Positions 36,272 to 44,823 of a stretch of DNA of 64,000 nucleotides are shown piece by piece. The translations under genes and the position numbers were made by a program. The DNA lies in assembly GCA_965216725.1 (NCBI GenBank), contig CBDCGI010000024.1, positions 45,580 to 109,579 of the forward strand, read 5' to 3'. Source of the stretch: JACZUI01 sp965216725 (GTDB lineage Bacteria > Actinomycetota > Acidimicrobiia > Spongiisociales > ZC4RG35). The notes below the pieces were generated by a model. That model did not search any database. It saw only the letters and a program-made list of their open reading frames with translations, and had not been told where the DNA came from. Within the stretch, counting starts at the first letter, position 1. Each line of letters opens with the position of its first letter.

Positions 36272-36601
36272 TCACTTCTTGGGAAGGGACTCCGCGTACC
36301 CGACCCCGATCGACACCCACTCCCCCAGACCACTTTCGGTGCCTATCGCCTCTCCGCCGACACTCAACCAGCCTTTCATCGGCCGTGGTCCCATGTCAAA
36401 GACCCGGGCTCCGGGTCGGGCCACCATCTCATCGTGCGCTTCTTTGCCGACGCGGACCATCAGCTCGTCGCCGCTAACGCCCACCGCCATGTTGCCGTGG
36501 ATCATGAAGGCGAGCCCGCCAAACATCTCCCGTTCGGTGAGACCTGGATGCGCCCCGATATGGGATCTGATCTCGTCGGCAAGTCGCTGGTCGTACGCCA
36601 C
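36272..36601 (-). CDS. TfoX/Sxy N-terminal-type protein
   Basis: This 109-residue protein matches the stand-alone TfoX N-terminal domain: REMFGGLAFMIHGNMAVGVS, then LMVRVGKEAHDEMVARPGAR and the PMKGWLSV segment. In enteric bacteria and Haemophilus, Sxy/TfoX activates competence genes with CRP. In actinobacteria these single-domain relatives have no proven role. It lies in the same direction as the GNAT gene upstream. Confidence 0.85.
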   Translation of the reverse strand: MAYDQRLADEIRSHIGAHPGLTEREMFGGLAFMIHGNMAVGVSGDELMVRVGKEAHDEMVARPGARVFDMGPRPMKGWLSVGGEAIGTESGLGEWVSIGVGYAESLPKK

Positions 36602-36667
36602 GATCGCAAGCCTACGGACTCGGATGCGCTCAGGAGCCTTGGATCGTTCGGCTACCCCCAGCCCCGA

Positions 36668-37294
36668 TCACATCTGAGCCGGTATTGGCTCTCGGACCAT
36701 GGCCCAAACTTTCGGCCCTTTGGGGATTTGCACCTCCCGAGCTACTTCGAACCCGTGGCGGTGATAGAACGCCAGGTTTCGCTCGTTGCCTGAATCGAGA
36801 TAACAGGCCACACCATCGGCGTCGGCCCGCTCCAGAACCGGAGCCAGGAGCCTGCCACCCAACCCTTTGCCTTGATGGGGAGGATCTATCCCGAGCAGCA
36901 TCAGGAGCCAATGCGGCCCGGGGACGGTCAGTTCCTCCAGAGGCTCTACGTAGCGATAGATCGATGCGAAACGGCCGAGACTCTTCACTCCCATACCCAG
37001 GGTCGCGGCCAGCATCCCGGAACCAAGCATCGCGGAGAGGCCAACCTTGGTGTGATCCGGTCTCAACCAGACTGCTGCTCCCTCCATGTCTGCGAGCACA
37101 TGAACTTCACCCTGGCGCAATCCGAGTTTTAGCGAAGCTTCGAAGAAGCGACGTGCCCCGTCAGGCACCGAGCTGCGCTCTGCAACCAGGAACTTCATCA
37201 GCGGGTCGTCGGCGAAGGCCCGGCCCAACAAAGCGGCTGCGGCCTCGGAACGTCCACCTCCCAGCGATTCAGCAGTCAAGATCTGGGTGCTCAT
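36668..37294 (-). CDS. GNAT-family N-acetyltransferase
   Basis: The acetyl-CoA site is visible as WLLMLLGIDPPHQGKGLGGRL, with the Q-G-K-G-L-G pyrophosphate loop, followed by CYLDSGNERNLAFYHRHGFE, the usual end of the GNAT fold. The N-terminal ~100 residues (AALLGRAFADDPLMKFL) are the small-molecule side. Such proteins acetylate amines, often antibiotics or small metabolites; the acceptor is unknown. It is cytoplasmic. Confidence 0.88.
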   Translation of the reverse strand: MSTQILTAESLGGGRSEAAAALLGRAFADDPLMKFLVAERSSVPDGARRFFEASLKLGLRQGEVHVLADMEGAAVWLRPDHTKVGLSAMLGSGMLAATLGMGVKSLGRFASIYRYVEPLEELTVPGPHWLLMLLGIDPPHQGKGLGGRLLAPVLERADADGVACYLDSGNERNLAFYHRHGFEVAREVQIPKGPKVWAMVREPIPAQM

Positions 37295-37490
37295 GGTTCT
37301 GCTCAGAATCTACGAGAACCGAGTCCGACCCACCATAAGGGTGGCCACATTCGATGCTGAAGTCGACCCCATTCCCAAGGCAGCGTGCTCTTCGGCCGGG
37401 TCCTTCGGCCACGATCCCACCGACTGCCAGACTCGCGGAGCGAACTCCACCAGGCTCGCCCCAATTGTTCGACGTGTAGCGTTGACCAAG

Positions 37491-37799
37491 ATGGAGGACC
37501 AGGCTCAATCACCCAAGGCGAAGAGAACCGATCCCCGTGACGTTTGGCGAGTTCTCGCAGCCGTCCTCGCGTTGCTGGCAGTCATCCAGGAGCTGCGCAA
37601 GCCTCGTGACCAGAGGACTTGGCACGGCAAGGTGCTCAGTTTTGTGCCATACGATTTCCGAATGCCGACAGCTGAACGCTTCCAGACGACCTACTGGAAC
37701 CCGGGCGGGCCCATCATCAGCGGCAAGGTGTTCGGTGTCGGCTGGGCTCCCAACTTCGGGGCCATCGTCTCGATGGTGAGAGATCGCACACGGGACTGA
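37491..37799 (+). CDS. Small DUF5808-like protein
   Basis: I chose ATG 37491; the longer frame upstream shadows the GNAT promoter region. The 102 residues contain one weak hydrophobic helix (VWRVLAAVLALLAVIQEL), then VPYDFRMPTAERFQTTYWNP and GKVFGVGWAPNFGA, which fit the short DUF5808 pattern as I remember it. The function is unknown. It converges with the lipoprotein gene over 12 bases. Confidence 0.6.
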   Translation: MEDQAQSPKAKRTDPRDVWRVLAAVLALLAVIQELRKPRDQRTWHGKVLSFVPYDFRMPTAERFQTTYWNPGGPIISGKVFGVGWAPNFGAIVSMVRDRTRD

Positions 37800-37811
37800 T
37801 CCGGGAGCTCT

Positions 37812-38111
37812 CTATTCGCCAAACAACTTATCGGTCTCGCTGTCTCGCACCGCCCTCATGATGCGCTCACAGGCCTCGGCGTTGGAATCGTCGGGGGTGG
37901 CTCGCAGGATCTCTTCGGCTCGCTCGGCAGCGACTGCGTAGACCTCGTCCACGGCTTCGGGGGTTCCGCCGTCGGTGAGCGAGTCGAGTGCTTCGGACAT
38001 CGCCGCAGTCAAATCGTCACATGACGACGCCGACTGGATCGGGTCGGAGGCGCCACAAGCTGCCATCAACAGCATGACGCATGTGATTACCAACGTGGCA
38101 CTTCTCGTCAT
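37812..38111 (-). CDS. Small lipoprotein
   Basis: The signal peptide ends in a lipobox (LVITCVMLLMAAC), so the mature protein is probably lipid-anchored outside. About 75 mature residues are helical and acidic (SCDDLTAAMSEALDSLTDGG, YAVAAERAEEILRATPDDSN), with two Cys. The family is unknown. The start codon region lies inside a 23-bp tandem duplication. Confidence 0.7.
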   Translation of the reverse strand: MTRSATLVITCVMLLMAACGASDPIQSASSCDDLTAAMSEALDSLTDGGTPEAVDEVYAVAAERAEEILRATPDDSNAEACERIMRAVRDSETDKLFGE

Positions 38112-38145
38112 CTAGACCTCATACTTCTCGTCATCTAGACCTCAT
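38100..38145. repeat. 23-bp perfect tandem duplication over the lipoprotein start
   Basis: Bases 38100-38122 and 38123-38145 are identical and directly adjacent. The first copy contains the ATG of the minus-strand lipoprotein gene; the second supplies another ATG with the same next codons (ACG AGA AGT) but runs into a stop after a few codons. It is probably a recent slippage event that may alter initiation. Confidence 0.8.
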
Positions 38146-38299
38146 TCAGCGGTTTCTGAACCGAAAGCCTCGGCCTCGATAATGTCGCTCGACGCAAGAA
38201 ACGACCCACATACACATGATTCGGCGCCGGCCGGGATGCCGGATGATGGGTCCGACCATGGATGCTGTGGTTTGGGATCCAGTGGCATAGGGTGTCCTC

Positions 38300-39175
38300 G
38301 TGGACAACCAGACCAATAAATCACTTCTCGGGATTCTGACTGCGGTCGCGGTTGGAGCCCTGGTGTCCTGGGCCGGCGGTGACGGTGGAGCTCAAGCGGG
38401 CTCGATTCCGGTGTTCGCCTGGTGCGGGCTTGTCGCGTTTCTGATCAACTGGATCGTGTTCGTCCCTTCCAGCCTCAGACAGACCGAGAAGTACTACGAC
38501 CTGACGGGCAGCGCCACCTACGTCACGGTGATACTGGTCGCCGTCTGGCTCAGCAGCGACCTCGATACGCGGGCCTGGATCGCAGCCGCCATGGTCGTTG
38601 TCTGGGCATTGCGACTCGGCACTTTCTTGTTCAGAAGAATCAGCCGGGCGGGCAACGACCGACGGTTCGATGAAATCAAGACTGACCGCCTCCGATTCCT
38701 CATGGCGTGGACCGTGCAGGGCCTGTGGGTTCTCCTGACCGCAGCCGCGGCGCTGGCCATTATCACCACAACCGAACGAAAAGAGCTTTCCTGGCTTGGG
38801 TTCGTCGGGATCGCGGTCTGGCTATCCGGATTCAGCATCGAAGTGGTGGCCGACCGCCAGAAGTCGGCGTTCAGACGGGACCCCAAGAACCGTGGGCGCT
38901 TCATCAGCTCAGGACTCTGGGCCTGGTCCCGACATCCCAACTACTTCGGCGAGATCGTCCTCTGGACCGGTGTCGCCGTCATGGCCATTCCAATACTCAG
39001 CGGGTGGCGATGGGTGGTTCTCATCTCACCGATATTCGTGACTCTGCTGCTGACGAGAATCAGCGGCATTCCGATGCTCGAGAGACGAGCCGACGAACGC
39101 TGGGGCGGGACAGAGGACTACGAGAGATACCAGGAGTCCACTCCCGTGCTGGTTCCCCGGCCGCCGAGACGCTGA
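38300..39175 (+). CDS. DUF1295 integral membrane protein (steroid reductase-like fold)
   Basis: About seven membrane segments span 291 residues. The C-terminal motifs GRFISSGLWAWSRHPNYFGE and ERRADERWGGTEDYERYQES are typical of DUF1295 proteins, which resemble steroid 5-alpha-reductases and isoprenylcysteine methyltransferases, where this region binds NADPH or S-adenosylmethionine. The substrate is probably a lipid in the membrane. The start is GTG 38300. No partner gene is adjacent on the same strand. Confidence 0.87.
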   Translation: MDNQTNKSLLGILTAVAVGALVSWAGGDGGAQAGSIPVFAWCGLVAFLINWIVFVPSSLRQTEKYYDLTGSATYVTVILVAVWLSSDLDTRAWIAAAMVVVWALRLGTFLFRRISRAGNDRRFDEIKTDRLRFLMAWTVQGLWVLLTAAAALAIITTTERKELSWLGFVGIAVWLSGFSIEVVADRQKSAFRRDPKNRGRFISSGLWAWSRHPNYFGEIVLWTGVAVMAIPILSGWRWVVLISPIFVTLLLTRISGIPMLERRADERWGGTEDYERYQESTPVLVPRPPRR

Positions 39176-39212
39176 GCCGGCCTCTTCTCACCGGGGCGTG
39201 GCGCGGTCCGAC

Positions 39213-39238
39213 GGTTTCGCACCGGTCGTGGCGAAACC
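39213..39238. terminator. Hairpin between convergent genes
   Basis: GGTTTCGC (39213-39220) pairs with GCGAAACC (39231-39238) across a 10-base loop between the convergent DUF1295 and sensor-like genes. No T-run follows, so termination strength is uncertain. Confidence 0.4.
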
Positions 39239-39327
39239 AACGATCCACATTTCTCTGAGCCTCCTCATCAGAGGCCAGGTCGACATGGCCGCGAAAGCGG
39301 TTTCATAAGCCAAACGAGCGTCAGCGC

Positions 39328-40569
39328 CTAGGGCCTCGTCCAGACTCCGATGCCGCTCGGCCCGAAAGCATCACTGGCTGTCTCCTCGAGATCGGCCGCG
39401 AGGTCCTCGACACTCGCCAACTTGCGGGTTCGGGTCGTGAACTCGTCGAGCACCACCTGGTGCTCGTAGTGGGTCCTGTTGAACCTTCGGCCGACGGCGT
39501 CCTGGACCCGATTTCGCAAAGGTCGAAAAAGGATGACGACCAGCACCACCGAAAGCGAGATCATCAAGTCGTTCTCCACCTGGGTCGTGTTCGACAAGAG
39601 AGAGCCCACACCCAACACAAGCGCTGCATAAACGAGGCCGAGGACCGTTATGACCACGCCATAGGTGACCGTTCGGCTGATCACCCTGTCGATCTCATAC
39701 AGGCGGTGCCGGAGCACGGCGTTGGCTACGCCCAACGGGAAGAGGATCGCCAGAGGAATCGTCAGAATCACCACCCCGCCCAGCCACGGGCCTGCCGTCT
39801 CAGGAAAGAGAATGAACACCGACATTGTGATGATCAGGACCACAAAGAACAGCCCCAAGGGGGCAAAGACCCACTTGGCCTGCAGTTGCTCGGTCAGGCT
39901 CGACACTCTTCTGTAGCGATAGATCTGACATCCGAGCCCGATGCCAAACATCGACGACCAGGAGAGAAAGCCAATTTGGGTTCGGAGAGTGCTGTCGATC
40001 GGGCCATCGACCGCGGCCATCAAAACTGCACCGAGGTTAGGCACTAGTGAGAAGACCGCCACAGTCGGCGCTGCCAGCCACAACGACCATGTTGGTACGG
40101 CGCTCCCATTGGGGAACACGGCCAACACCAGGGCCAGCAGAACCGACCCGACAGCAAAGGTGAACGACAACGCATGTTCCAAGACCGCGACGTCTTCATA
40201 AGTGAGAAGTGTCCGGGAGGTGTATGCATACAAGGTGACCAACTGTGCCGAGAACACCAGCGCCATGGGGTCACTGGAACTGCGAACGAACACAAACAGG
40301 CATATCGCAAATACGACCGAGGTGGGAATGACAAGGGCGATCGTGATAGTGGCCGCGTGCGATAGGGGTAGCCGGTCGAGGATGTCGACCACCGGTTCCA
40401 GGACCACCAGCTCCGGGTTCTGAAAGACCCGAAAGAAGCCACCTGCGACAATTGCCACCAACGCGACGTAGAGACTCAGCCAGGCAAGTCGGGCACCAAG
40501 CAGCCATCGCCCTTCCAACTGAGCGGGGAACACACGTTTGTAAACGATGGGTTTGGACACGGTATTCAT
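39328..40569 (-). CDS. Multi-helix sensor-like membrane protein lacking a kinase domain
   Basis: About ten membrane helices are followed by HRLYEIDRVISRTVTYGVVI, FRPLRNRVQDAVGRRFNRTHY and a C-terminal helix (FTTRTRKLASVEDLAADLEE). This arrangement is the sensor half of a known actinobacterial/Chloroflexi histidine kinase type, but the protein ends at 413 residues, before any HisKA or HATPase domain. It is on the same strand and 56 bases after the response-regulator gene, so it may feed a signal to the kinase encoded at 41291. It could also be a truncated kinase. Confidence 0.7.
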   Translation of the reverse strand: MNTVSKPIVYKRVFPAQLEGRWLLGARLAWLSLYVALVAIVAGGFFRVFQNPELVVLEPVVDILDRLPLSHAATITIALVIPTSVVFAICLFVFVRSSSDPMALVFSAQLVTLYAYTSRTLLTYEDVAVLEHALSFTFAVGSVLLALVLAVFPNGSAVPTWSLWLAAPTVAVFSLVPNLGAVLMAAVDGPIDSTLRTQIGFLSWSSMFGIGLGCQIYRYRRVSSLTEQLQAKWVFAPLGLFFVVLIITMSVFILFPETAGPWLGGVVILTIPLAILFPLGVANAVLRHRLYEIDRVISRTVTYGVVITVLGLVYAALVLGVGSLLSNTTQVENDLMISLSVVLVVILFRPLRNRVQDAVGRRFNRTHYEHQVVLDEFTTRTRKLASVEDLAADLEETASDAFGPSGIGVWTRP

Positions 40570-40625
40570 GTGGTGTTGTAGCTGAGAGTCGTATGCAGGC
40601 GTTACTGAAACGTTACGCCTGAGGA

Positions 40626-41294
40626 TCAGTCAGATTGGTCCGCCTGTGCCCGTCCGGTCTCGTAGGCCCAAATCGCCAACTCCACTCGATTGCGGGCGTC
40701 AAGCTTGGTCATCAGGCTCGAGAGGTGGGCTTTGACGGTGCTCAGGCTGATGTGCAAGTGCTCCGCGACCTCGGTGTTCGTGAGACCACGGGCCACCGTC
40801 ATGAGCACCTCCTCCTCACGCTCGGTGAGAGGGAACCTCGGCTGCGGTGGCGGCGACTGGTCTGTGGATTTGGCGAACGTCTCGAGCAACCGGGCCGTCA
40901 CGTTCGGGGCGATCAGCGCGTCACCTTCGGCCGCAGCATGGATCGCTTGCACCAGCAACTCGGGACCGGCGTCTTTGAGCAGGAAACCTCGTGCCCCCGC
41001 CTTGAGGGCTCCGTGGACATACTCATCGAGATCGAAGGTCGTGATGATCACGATCGCCATCGGGTCGGCTACGTCTGGCCCTGCCAATTGCCTGGTGGCC
41101 TCGAGCCCATCGACCCCTGGCATCCTGATGTCGAAGAGACAGACGTCGGGCTTCAAGCGGCGGGCCATCGAGACGGCCTCATTGCCGTCGGCCGCCTCAC
41201 CGACGACCTCGATATCAGCTTGGGCGCGGAGAATCATCGCCAGCCCGGTCCTGACCAGGTCCTGATCGTCGGCAATCAGCACTTTGACAGTCAC
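40626..41294 (-). CDS. NarL/LuxR-family response regulator
   Basis: I chose GTG 41294, which overlaps the kinase stop by four bases; the longer frame lies inside the kinase gene. The receiver domain has IADDQ, the phospho-acceptor Asp in CLFDIRMPGVDG and Lys in LLKDAG. The output domain has LTEREEEVLMTVARGLTNTE and STVKAHLSSLMTKL. It is the second NarL-type regulator in the window and resembles that at 21918. The divergent MMPL gene is a likely target. Confidence 0.92.
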   Translation of the reverse strand: MTVKVLIADDQDLVRTGLAMILRAQADIEVVGEAADGNEAVSMARRLKPDVCLFDIRMPGVDGLEATRQLAGPDVADPMAIVIITTFDLDEYVHGALKAGARGFLLKDAGPELLVQAIHAAAEGDALIAPNVTARLLETFAKSTDQSPPPQPRFPLTEREEEVLMTVARGLTNTEVAEHLHISLSTVKAHLSSLMTKLDARNRVELAIWAYETGRAQADQSD

Positions 41295-42439
41295 CTGCCA
41301 CCACCACCCTTGGGGAGCACAGCCGTCACCCGCCACCCGCCTCCTGGCCTGGGTCCGGCTGCAAAGGTGCCACCGAGGAGCTTTGCCCTCTCTTCCATGC
41401 CGATGAGGCCGTACCCGGCGTCGGAGACGACCGCGGCGAGGTCGCCATCGTCTTCGACGACAAGCTCAACCGCAGACCCCAGATCGGCAACCTTGACCGA
41501 GATCTTGGTGGCGGAACGAGAATGCCGTACCGCGTTTGTGATCGACTCCTGAGCCAGCCGGTACACCGCTGCATCCACTGAGGGTGCCAAATCGTTCAGC
41601 TCGCCAATTGCCTCAACCTGGATCGGGGGGGAGTCGCCGGCACCGGAAGCGAGAGTCTCGAGATCTCCGAGCCCTCGTGACGGGGCGAGTTCGGGATCTT
41701 CCCCGTCTCGCAAGGCGCCCACCATGGCTCGCATCTCCTGAAGGGTTTTCGTGGCCTCGCCCTCGATAACACCGAGGGTCTCGAGAGCAGCGTCCGGGTC
41801 CGACTTTGCCAGCTCACGACCAGCCTGAGCCTGGACCGCGATCGCTGAGACGTGATGTGCCACGGTGTCGTGAAGCTCACGAGCCAACTGACTTCGCTCG
41901 AGAAGCTTCACCTGTTCGATCTGCCGCCTCCGCCGAGTGCTTCGGGCGCGAACCTCGGCCCCGATGATCGCCGGCAGGGCCAGGACCACTGCACCCCCGA
42001 TGATCTCGGAGAAGTCCTCGGCTTCGGGGATGGAGAGAAGGTAAGTGGCCCACACTGCGGCCAGCCCCACCATCTCCTCTCTTCCCGAACCCCAGCGCAT
42101 GAGCGCATAAGGGAATATCAGCACGAAGACGGCACTGAAGATCTCCCATGTCCAATCGGCATTGATCAAGGTGAGAACGTTGAAGAAGCCCGCGATGCCG
42201 AACACGAGCACGGTGGATTGCATCGGATGAGTTCTGCGCCAGAACAGAGCGACGCCAAAGATGAGGCTCACCACCAGCCCCACCGGGCGCCAGGGCATGT
42301 CGGGCCTCAGGATCGTTTCGAGGACGATCGCCACTACCACGGCCGCCACCAGCCACCGGTCCCACCAAGCCCTCCCCGGGTTGTCGGGAGCCCGCGGCAG
42401 ATCCCACCAGGCCTTCAATGCAGATCGCACCCTGATCAC
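41291..42439 (-). CDS. DesK/NarL-type sensor histidine kinase
   Basis: Several membrane helices (WLVAAVVVAIVLETIL, VGLVVSLIFGVALFW and others) lead into the phosphorylation motif RELHDTVAHHVSAIAVQAQA and an HATPase domain (ESITNAVRHSR, VEDDGD, GYGLIGMEERA). The start is unsure: GTG 42439 puts about 30 residues before the first helix, ATG 42508 about 50; neither has a good ribosome binding site. It overlaps the regulator gene by four bases and is divergent from the MMPL transporter gene. Confidence 0.85.
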   Translation of the reverse strand: MIRVRSALKAWWDLPRAPDNPGRAWWDRWLVAAVVVAIVLETILRPDMPWRPVGLVVSLIFGVALFWRRTHPMQSTVLVFGIAGFFNVLTLINADWTWEIFSAVFVLIFPYALMRWGSGREEMVGLAAVWATYLLSIPEAEDFSEIIGGAVVLALPAIIGAEVRARSTRRRRQIEQVKLLERSQLARELHDTVAHHVSAIAVQAQAGRELAKSDPDAALETLGVIEGEATKTLQEMRAMVGALRDGEDPELAPSRGLGDLETLASGAGDSPPIQVEAIGELNDLAPSVDAAVYRLAQESITNAVRHSRSATKISVKVADLGSAVELVVEDDGDLAAVVSDAGYGLIGMEERAKLLGGTFAAGPRPGGGWRVTAVLPKGGGGR

Positions 42440-42464
42440 GTTAGAGAAAGCCGCCCGGATTCGA

Positions 42465-42503
42465 ATCGGCCGAAAGTCTGATTTCCAAATAGCTGATCGG
42501 CCG
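42465..42503. promoter_or_regulatory. Paired ATCGGCCG boxes between divergent kinase and MMPL genes
   Basis: ATCGGCCG occurs at 42465-42472 and 42496-42503, 31 bases apart, about three helical turns, so both boxes face the same side of the helix. They could be binding sites for the adjacent NarL-type regulator. The evidence is position and repetition only. Confidence 0.3.
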
Positions 42504-42580
42504 GGCATCTTTGGCTCTTTGCCTGATGTGCCGGGCTCCTTGTCTGGAGACGATGTGTGGGTACTCCAGAAAGGAACCAC

Positions 42581-44746
42581 ATGTCACATCGTCTCTACGA
42601 ATTGGGCCGGTTTGCTGCCCGTCGCCCCTGGACGGTCATAGGGATTTGGGTAGTTGTTGCCGCCCTAGTCATGGGAGCCTCCTCGACTTTCGGTAGCGAG
42701 CTCGAGGACTCCTTCGAAGTGCCGGGGCTCGACTCCCAGGCGGCTCTCGATCTGCTGAGCTCTGCTGAGTCCGACTCGGCCGGTCTGACCTCTCAGGTGG
42801 TGGCCACCCCAACCGACGCCGATGCCACCTTCCTCGATAGTGCAGCCGCACAACAAGAACTCGAGGTTCTACGTCAAGACCTCACTGCATTGCCCAACGT
42901 GGTTGGGGTGCCAGAACCGACGATTTCTGGCGATGGCCGGATCGCGCTGATCAGGGTCCAGTACCCGGTGTTGGAGAGTCTCAGCGCCGCCGACCTCGCC
43001 AACCTGAAGGACCTGCGCGCCGAAGCCGAGGCCACGTCGTCGTTGCAGATCGAGATGAATGGCGACCTCTTCAACTCCTTTGAAGAAGCAGAGACCGGGG
43101 CGGGCGAGATGATCGGGCTTCTCGCCGCAGTCATCGTCTTGCTGGTCGCCTTTGGCTCGGTAATCGCCATGGGCCTCCCCATCGGGCAGGCGTTGTTTGG
43201 ACTTGCGCTGGGCGTCGCATCGATGGGGCTGGTCAATTACCTGATCGATATCCCCAGTTGGGCGCCACAGATGGCTTCGATGATCGGTCTCGGCGTCGGA
43301 ATCGACTACGCCCTGTTCCTGGTGACACGACACCGCGAGTTCCTGGCACAAGGGCTCCCAGTGGTAGAGGCAGCGGGTCGGGCGGTCGCCACCGCCGGCC
43401 AGGCGGTGGTATTTGCAGGTGGCACGGTGGTCATTGCCATTCTCGGCCTGGCCGTGGCCGGGATACCGTTCCTCACGGCCGCAGGGGTTGCCACGTCGAT
43501 CGTGGTGGGAATCATGGTCGTGGCTTCGGTGACATTGCTTCCTGCCTTTCTCGGGCTGGCTGGGGAGCGGGTCAACGGGCTCAGCCGGCGCCGACGCAAC
43601 CGGGTGGTCGTGAAGTCGGCCGGAACCGGATGGAACCGTTGGGGAGCCCATGCCTCCCGTCACGCCTGGAAGTATGCGATAGGAGTGACCGCTGCTCTCC
43701 TCGCCCTCACGGCACCGGTGCTTAGCCTCCGGCTCGGCTTCCCCGACGACGGAACTCTTCCCGAGTCGAGAACCGAACGGCGAGCCTACGAGCTGGTTGC
43801 TGAGGGCTTTGGGCCCGGAATCAATGGGCCACTGGTCGTCGCGGTCGACTCCGCCGACCCGACTGTCATCGACCCCCTGGTGGGTGCCATCAGCAAGGAC
43901 CCAGGCGTTGCAGCAGTGCTGCCGCCCGAGATTGGTGTCGAATCTGGCGTGACAGCCGTCGTCGCCTTCGCCACCACCTCGCCCCAGGACCAGGAAACGG
44001 TGCAAACCATCGACCGAATCCGGACCGAGGTGATACCAGCCACGATCGGCGATGCGACCAGCGTCCACGTTGGAGGGACAACTGCCTCCTTCTCGGACAT
44101 GGGCAATCAGGTGAGGGACCGACTCCCGTTGTTCATCGGAGCCGTTCTTCTCCTGTCCTTCCTTTTGCTGGTGGTGCTGTTCCGTTCGATCCTCGTGCCA
44201 CTGAAAGCAGCGTTGTTGAATCTGCTGAGCATCGGCGCCGCCTACGGGGTGCTGGTGATGGTGTTCCAATGGGGTTGGGCGAAGGATCTGATCGGGCTGG
44301 AGACGACCGTGCCCATCATCAGTTTCATTCCGATGTTCATGTTCGCCGTGCTCTTTGGGCTCTCCATGGATTACGAAGTGTTCCTCCTGTCACGGGTGAG
44401 GGAGGAGTATCGGGCCACTGGAGACAATGAGGTCTCCGTGGTGCGAGGGATCTCGACAACGGCCCGTGTGATCACATCGGCGGCCTTGATAATGATCTCA
44501 GTGTTCCTCGGGTTCGTGCTGGGTGACGACCCCTCGATCAAGATGATGGGTCTCGGTCTGGCAACTGCAATCTTCATCGATGCCACGGTGGTGAGAATGA
44601 TCCTGGTTCCGGCAACGATGAAGCTGATGGGTGACGCCAACTGGTGGATCCCGGCCTGGCTCGACCGAATCCTCCCCACAATCGACATCGAGGGCGGATT
44701 CGAGGAACCCGACGTCGTCGAGGCGGAACTGGTTCCTGTCGCCTAA
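42581..44746 (+). CDS. MMPL/RND-type membrane transporter
   Basis: I chose ATG 42581 with AAAGGA upstream. The 721-residue protein has twelve membrane helices in two repeats: a first helix (ARRPWTVIGIWVVVAALVMG), an outside domain, then five helices (AAVIVLLVAFGSVIAMGLPI), repeated once (GAVLLLSFLLLVVLFRSILV). GLGVGIDYALFLVTRHRE and FGLSMDYEVFLLSRVREE are the paired MMPL signatures, whose Asp-Tyr pairs relay protons. Such proteins export lipids or drugs. It ends at a strong terminator and is divergent from a two-component system that may control it. Confidence 0.92.
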   Translation: MSHRLYELGRFAARRPWTVIGIWVVVAALVMGASSTFGSELEDSFEVPGLDSQAALDLLSSAESDSAGLTSQVVATPTDADATFLDSAAAQQELEVLRQDLTALPNVVGVPEPTISGDGRIALIRVQYPVLESLSAADLANLKDLRAEAEATSSLQIEMNGDLFNSFEEAETGAGEMIGLLAAVIVLLVAFGSVIAMGLPIGQALFGLALGVASMGLVNYLIDIPSWAPQMASMIGLGVGIDYALFLVTRHREFLAQGLPVVEAAGRAVATAGQAVVFAGGTVVIAILGLAVAGIPFLTAAGVATSIVVGIMVVASVTLLPAFLGLAGERVNGLSRRRRNRVVVKSAGTGWNRWGAHASRHAWKYAIGVTAALLALTAPVLSLRLGFPDDGTLPESRTERRAYELVAEGFGPGINGPLVVAVDSADPTVIDPLVGAISKDPGVAAVLPPEIGVESGVTAVVAFATTSPQDQETVQTIDRIRTEVIPATIGDATSVHVGGTTASFSDMGNQVRDRLPLFIGAVLLLSFLLLVVLFRSILVPLKAALLNLLSIGAAYGVLVMVFQWGWAKDLIGLETTVPIISFIPMFMFAVLFGLSMDYEVFLLSRVREEYRATGDNEVSVVRGISTTARVITSAALIMISVFLGFVLGDDPSIKMMGLGLATAIFIDATVVRMILVPATMKLMGDANWWIPAWLDRILPTIDIEGGFEEPDVVEAELVPVA

Positions 44747-44759
44747 TTCGACGACCAAT

Positions 44760-44785
44760 GCCGGCGGGTCGAAAGGCCCGCCGGC
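44760..44785 (+). terminator. Rho-independent-like terminator after the MMPL gene
   Basis: GCCGGCGGG (44760-44768) pairs perfectly with CCCGCCGGC (44777-44785) across an 8-base loop, 14 bases after the stop codon. GTTTCTC follows. Confidence 0.75.
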
Positions 44786-44823
44786 GTTTCTCACATATCC
44801 GACGATTAGTCTCGCCGGCAGCC

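Noticed and set aside
38142..38324. 60-codon minus-strand frame with Cys pairs
   Set aside because: It has no ribosome binding site, runs into the DUF1295 start and lacks a recognisable domain; the Cys codons are few and not arranged as a finger.
42455..42472. T-loop-like sequence ATTCGAAT, possible tRNA
   Set aside because: No acceptor stem or anticodon arm can be built around it.
42869..44269. 466-codon minus-strand frame opposite the MMPL gene
   Set aside because: It is rich in His/Gln/Asp/Gly, the usual antisense of transmembrane segments, and the plus-strand gene is clear.
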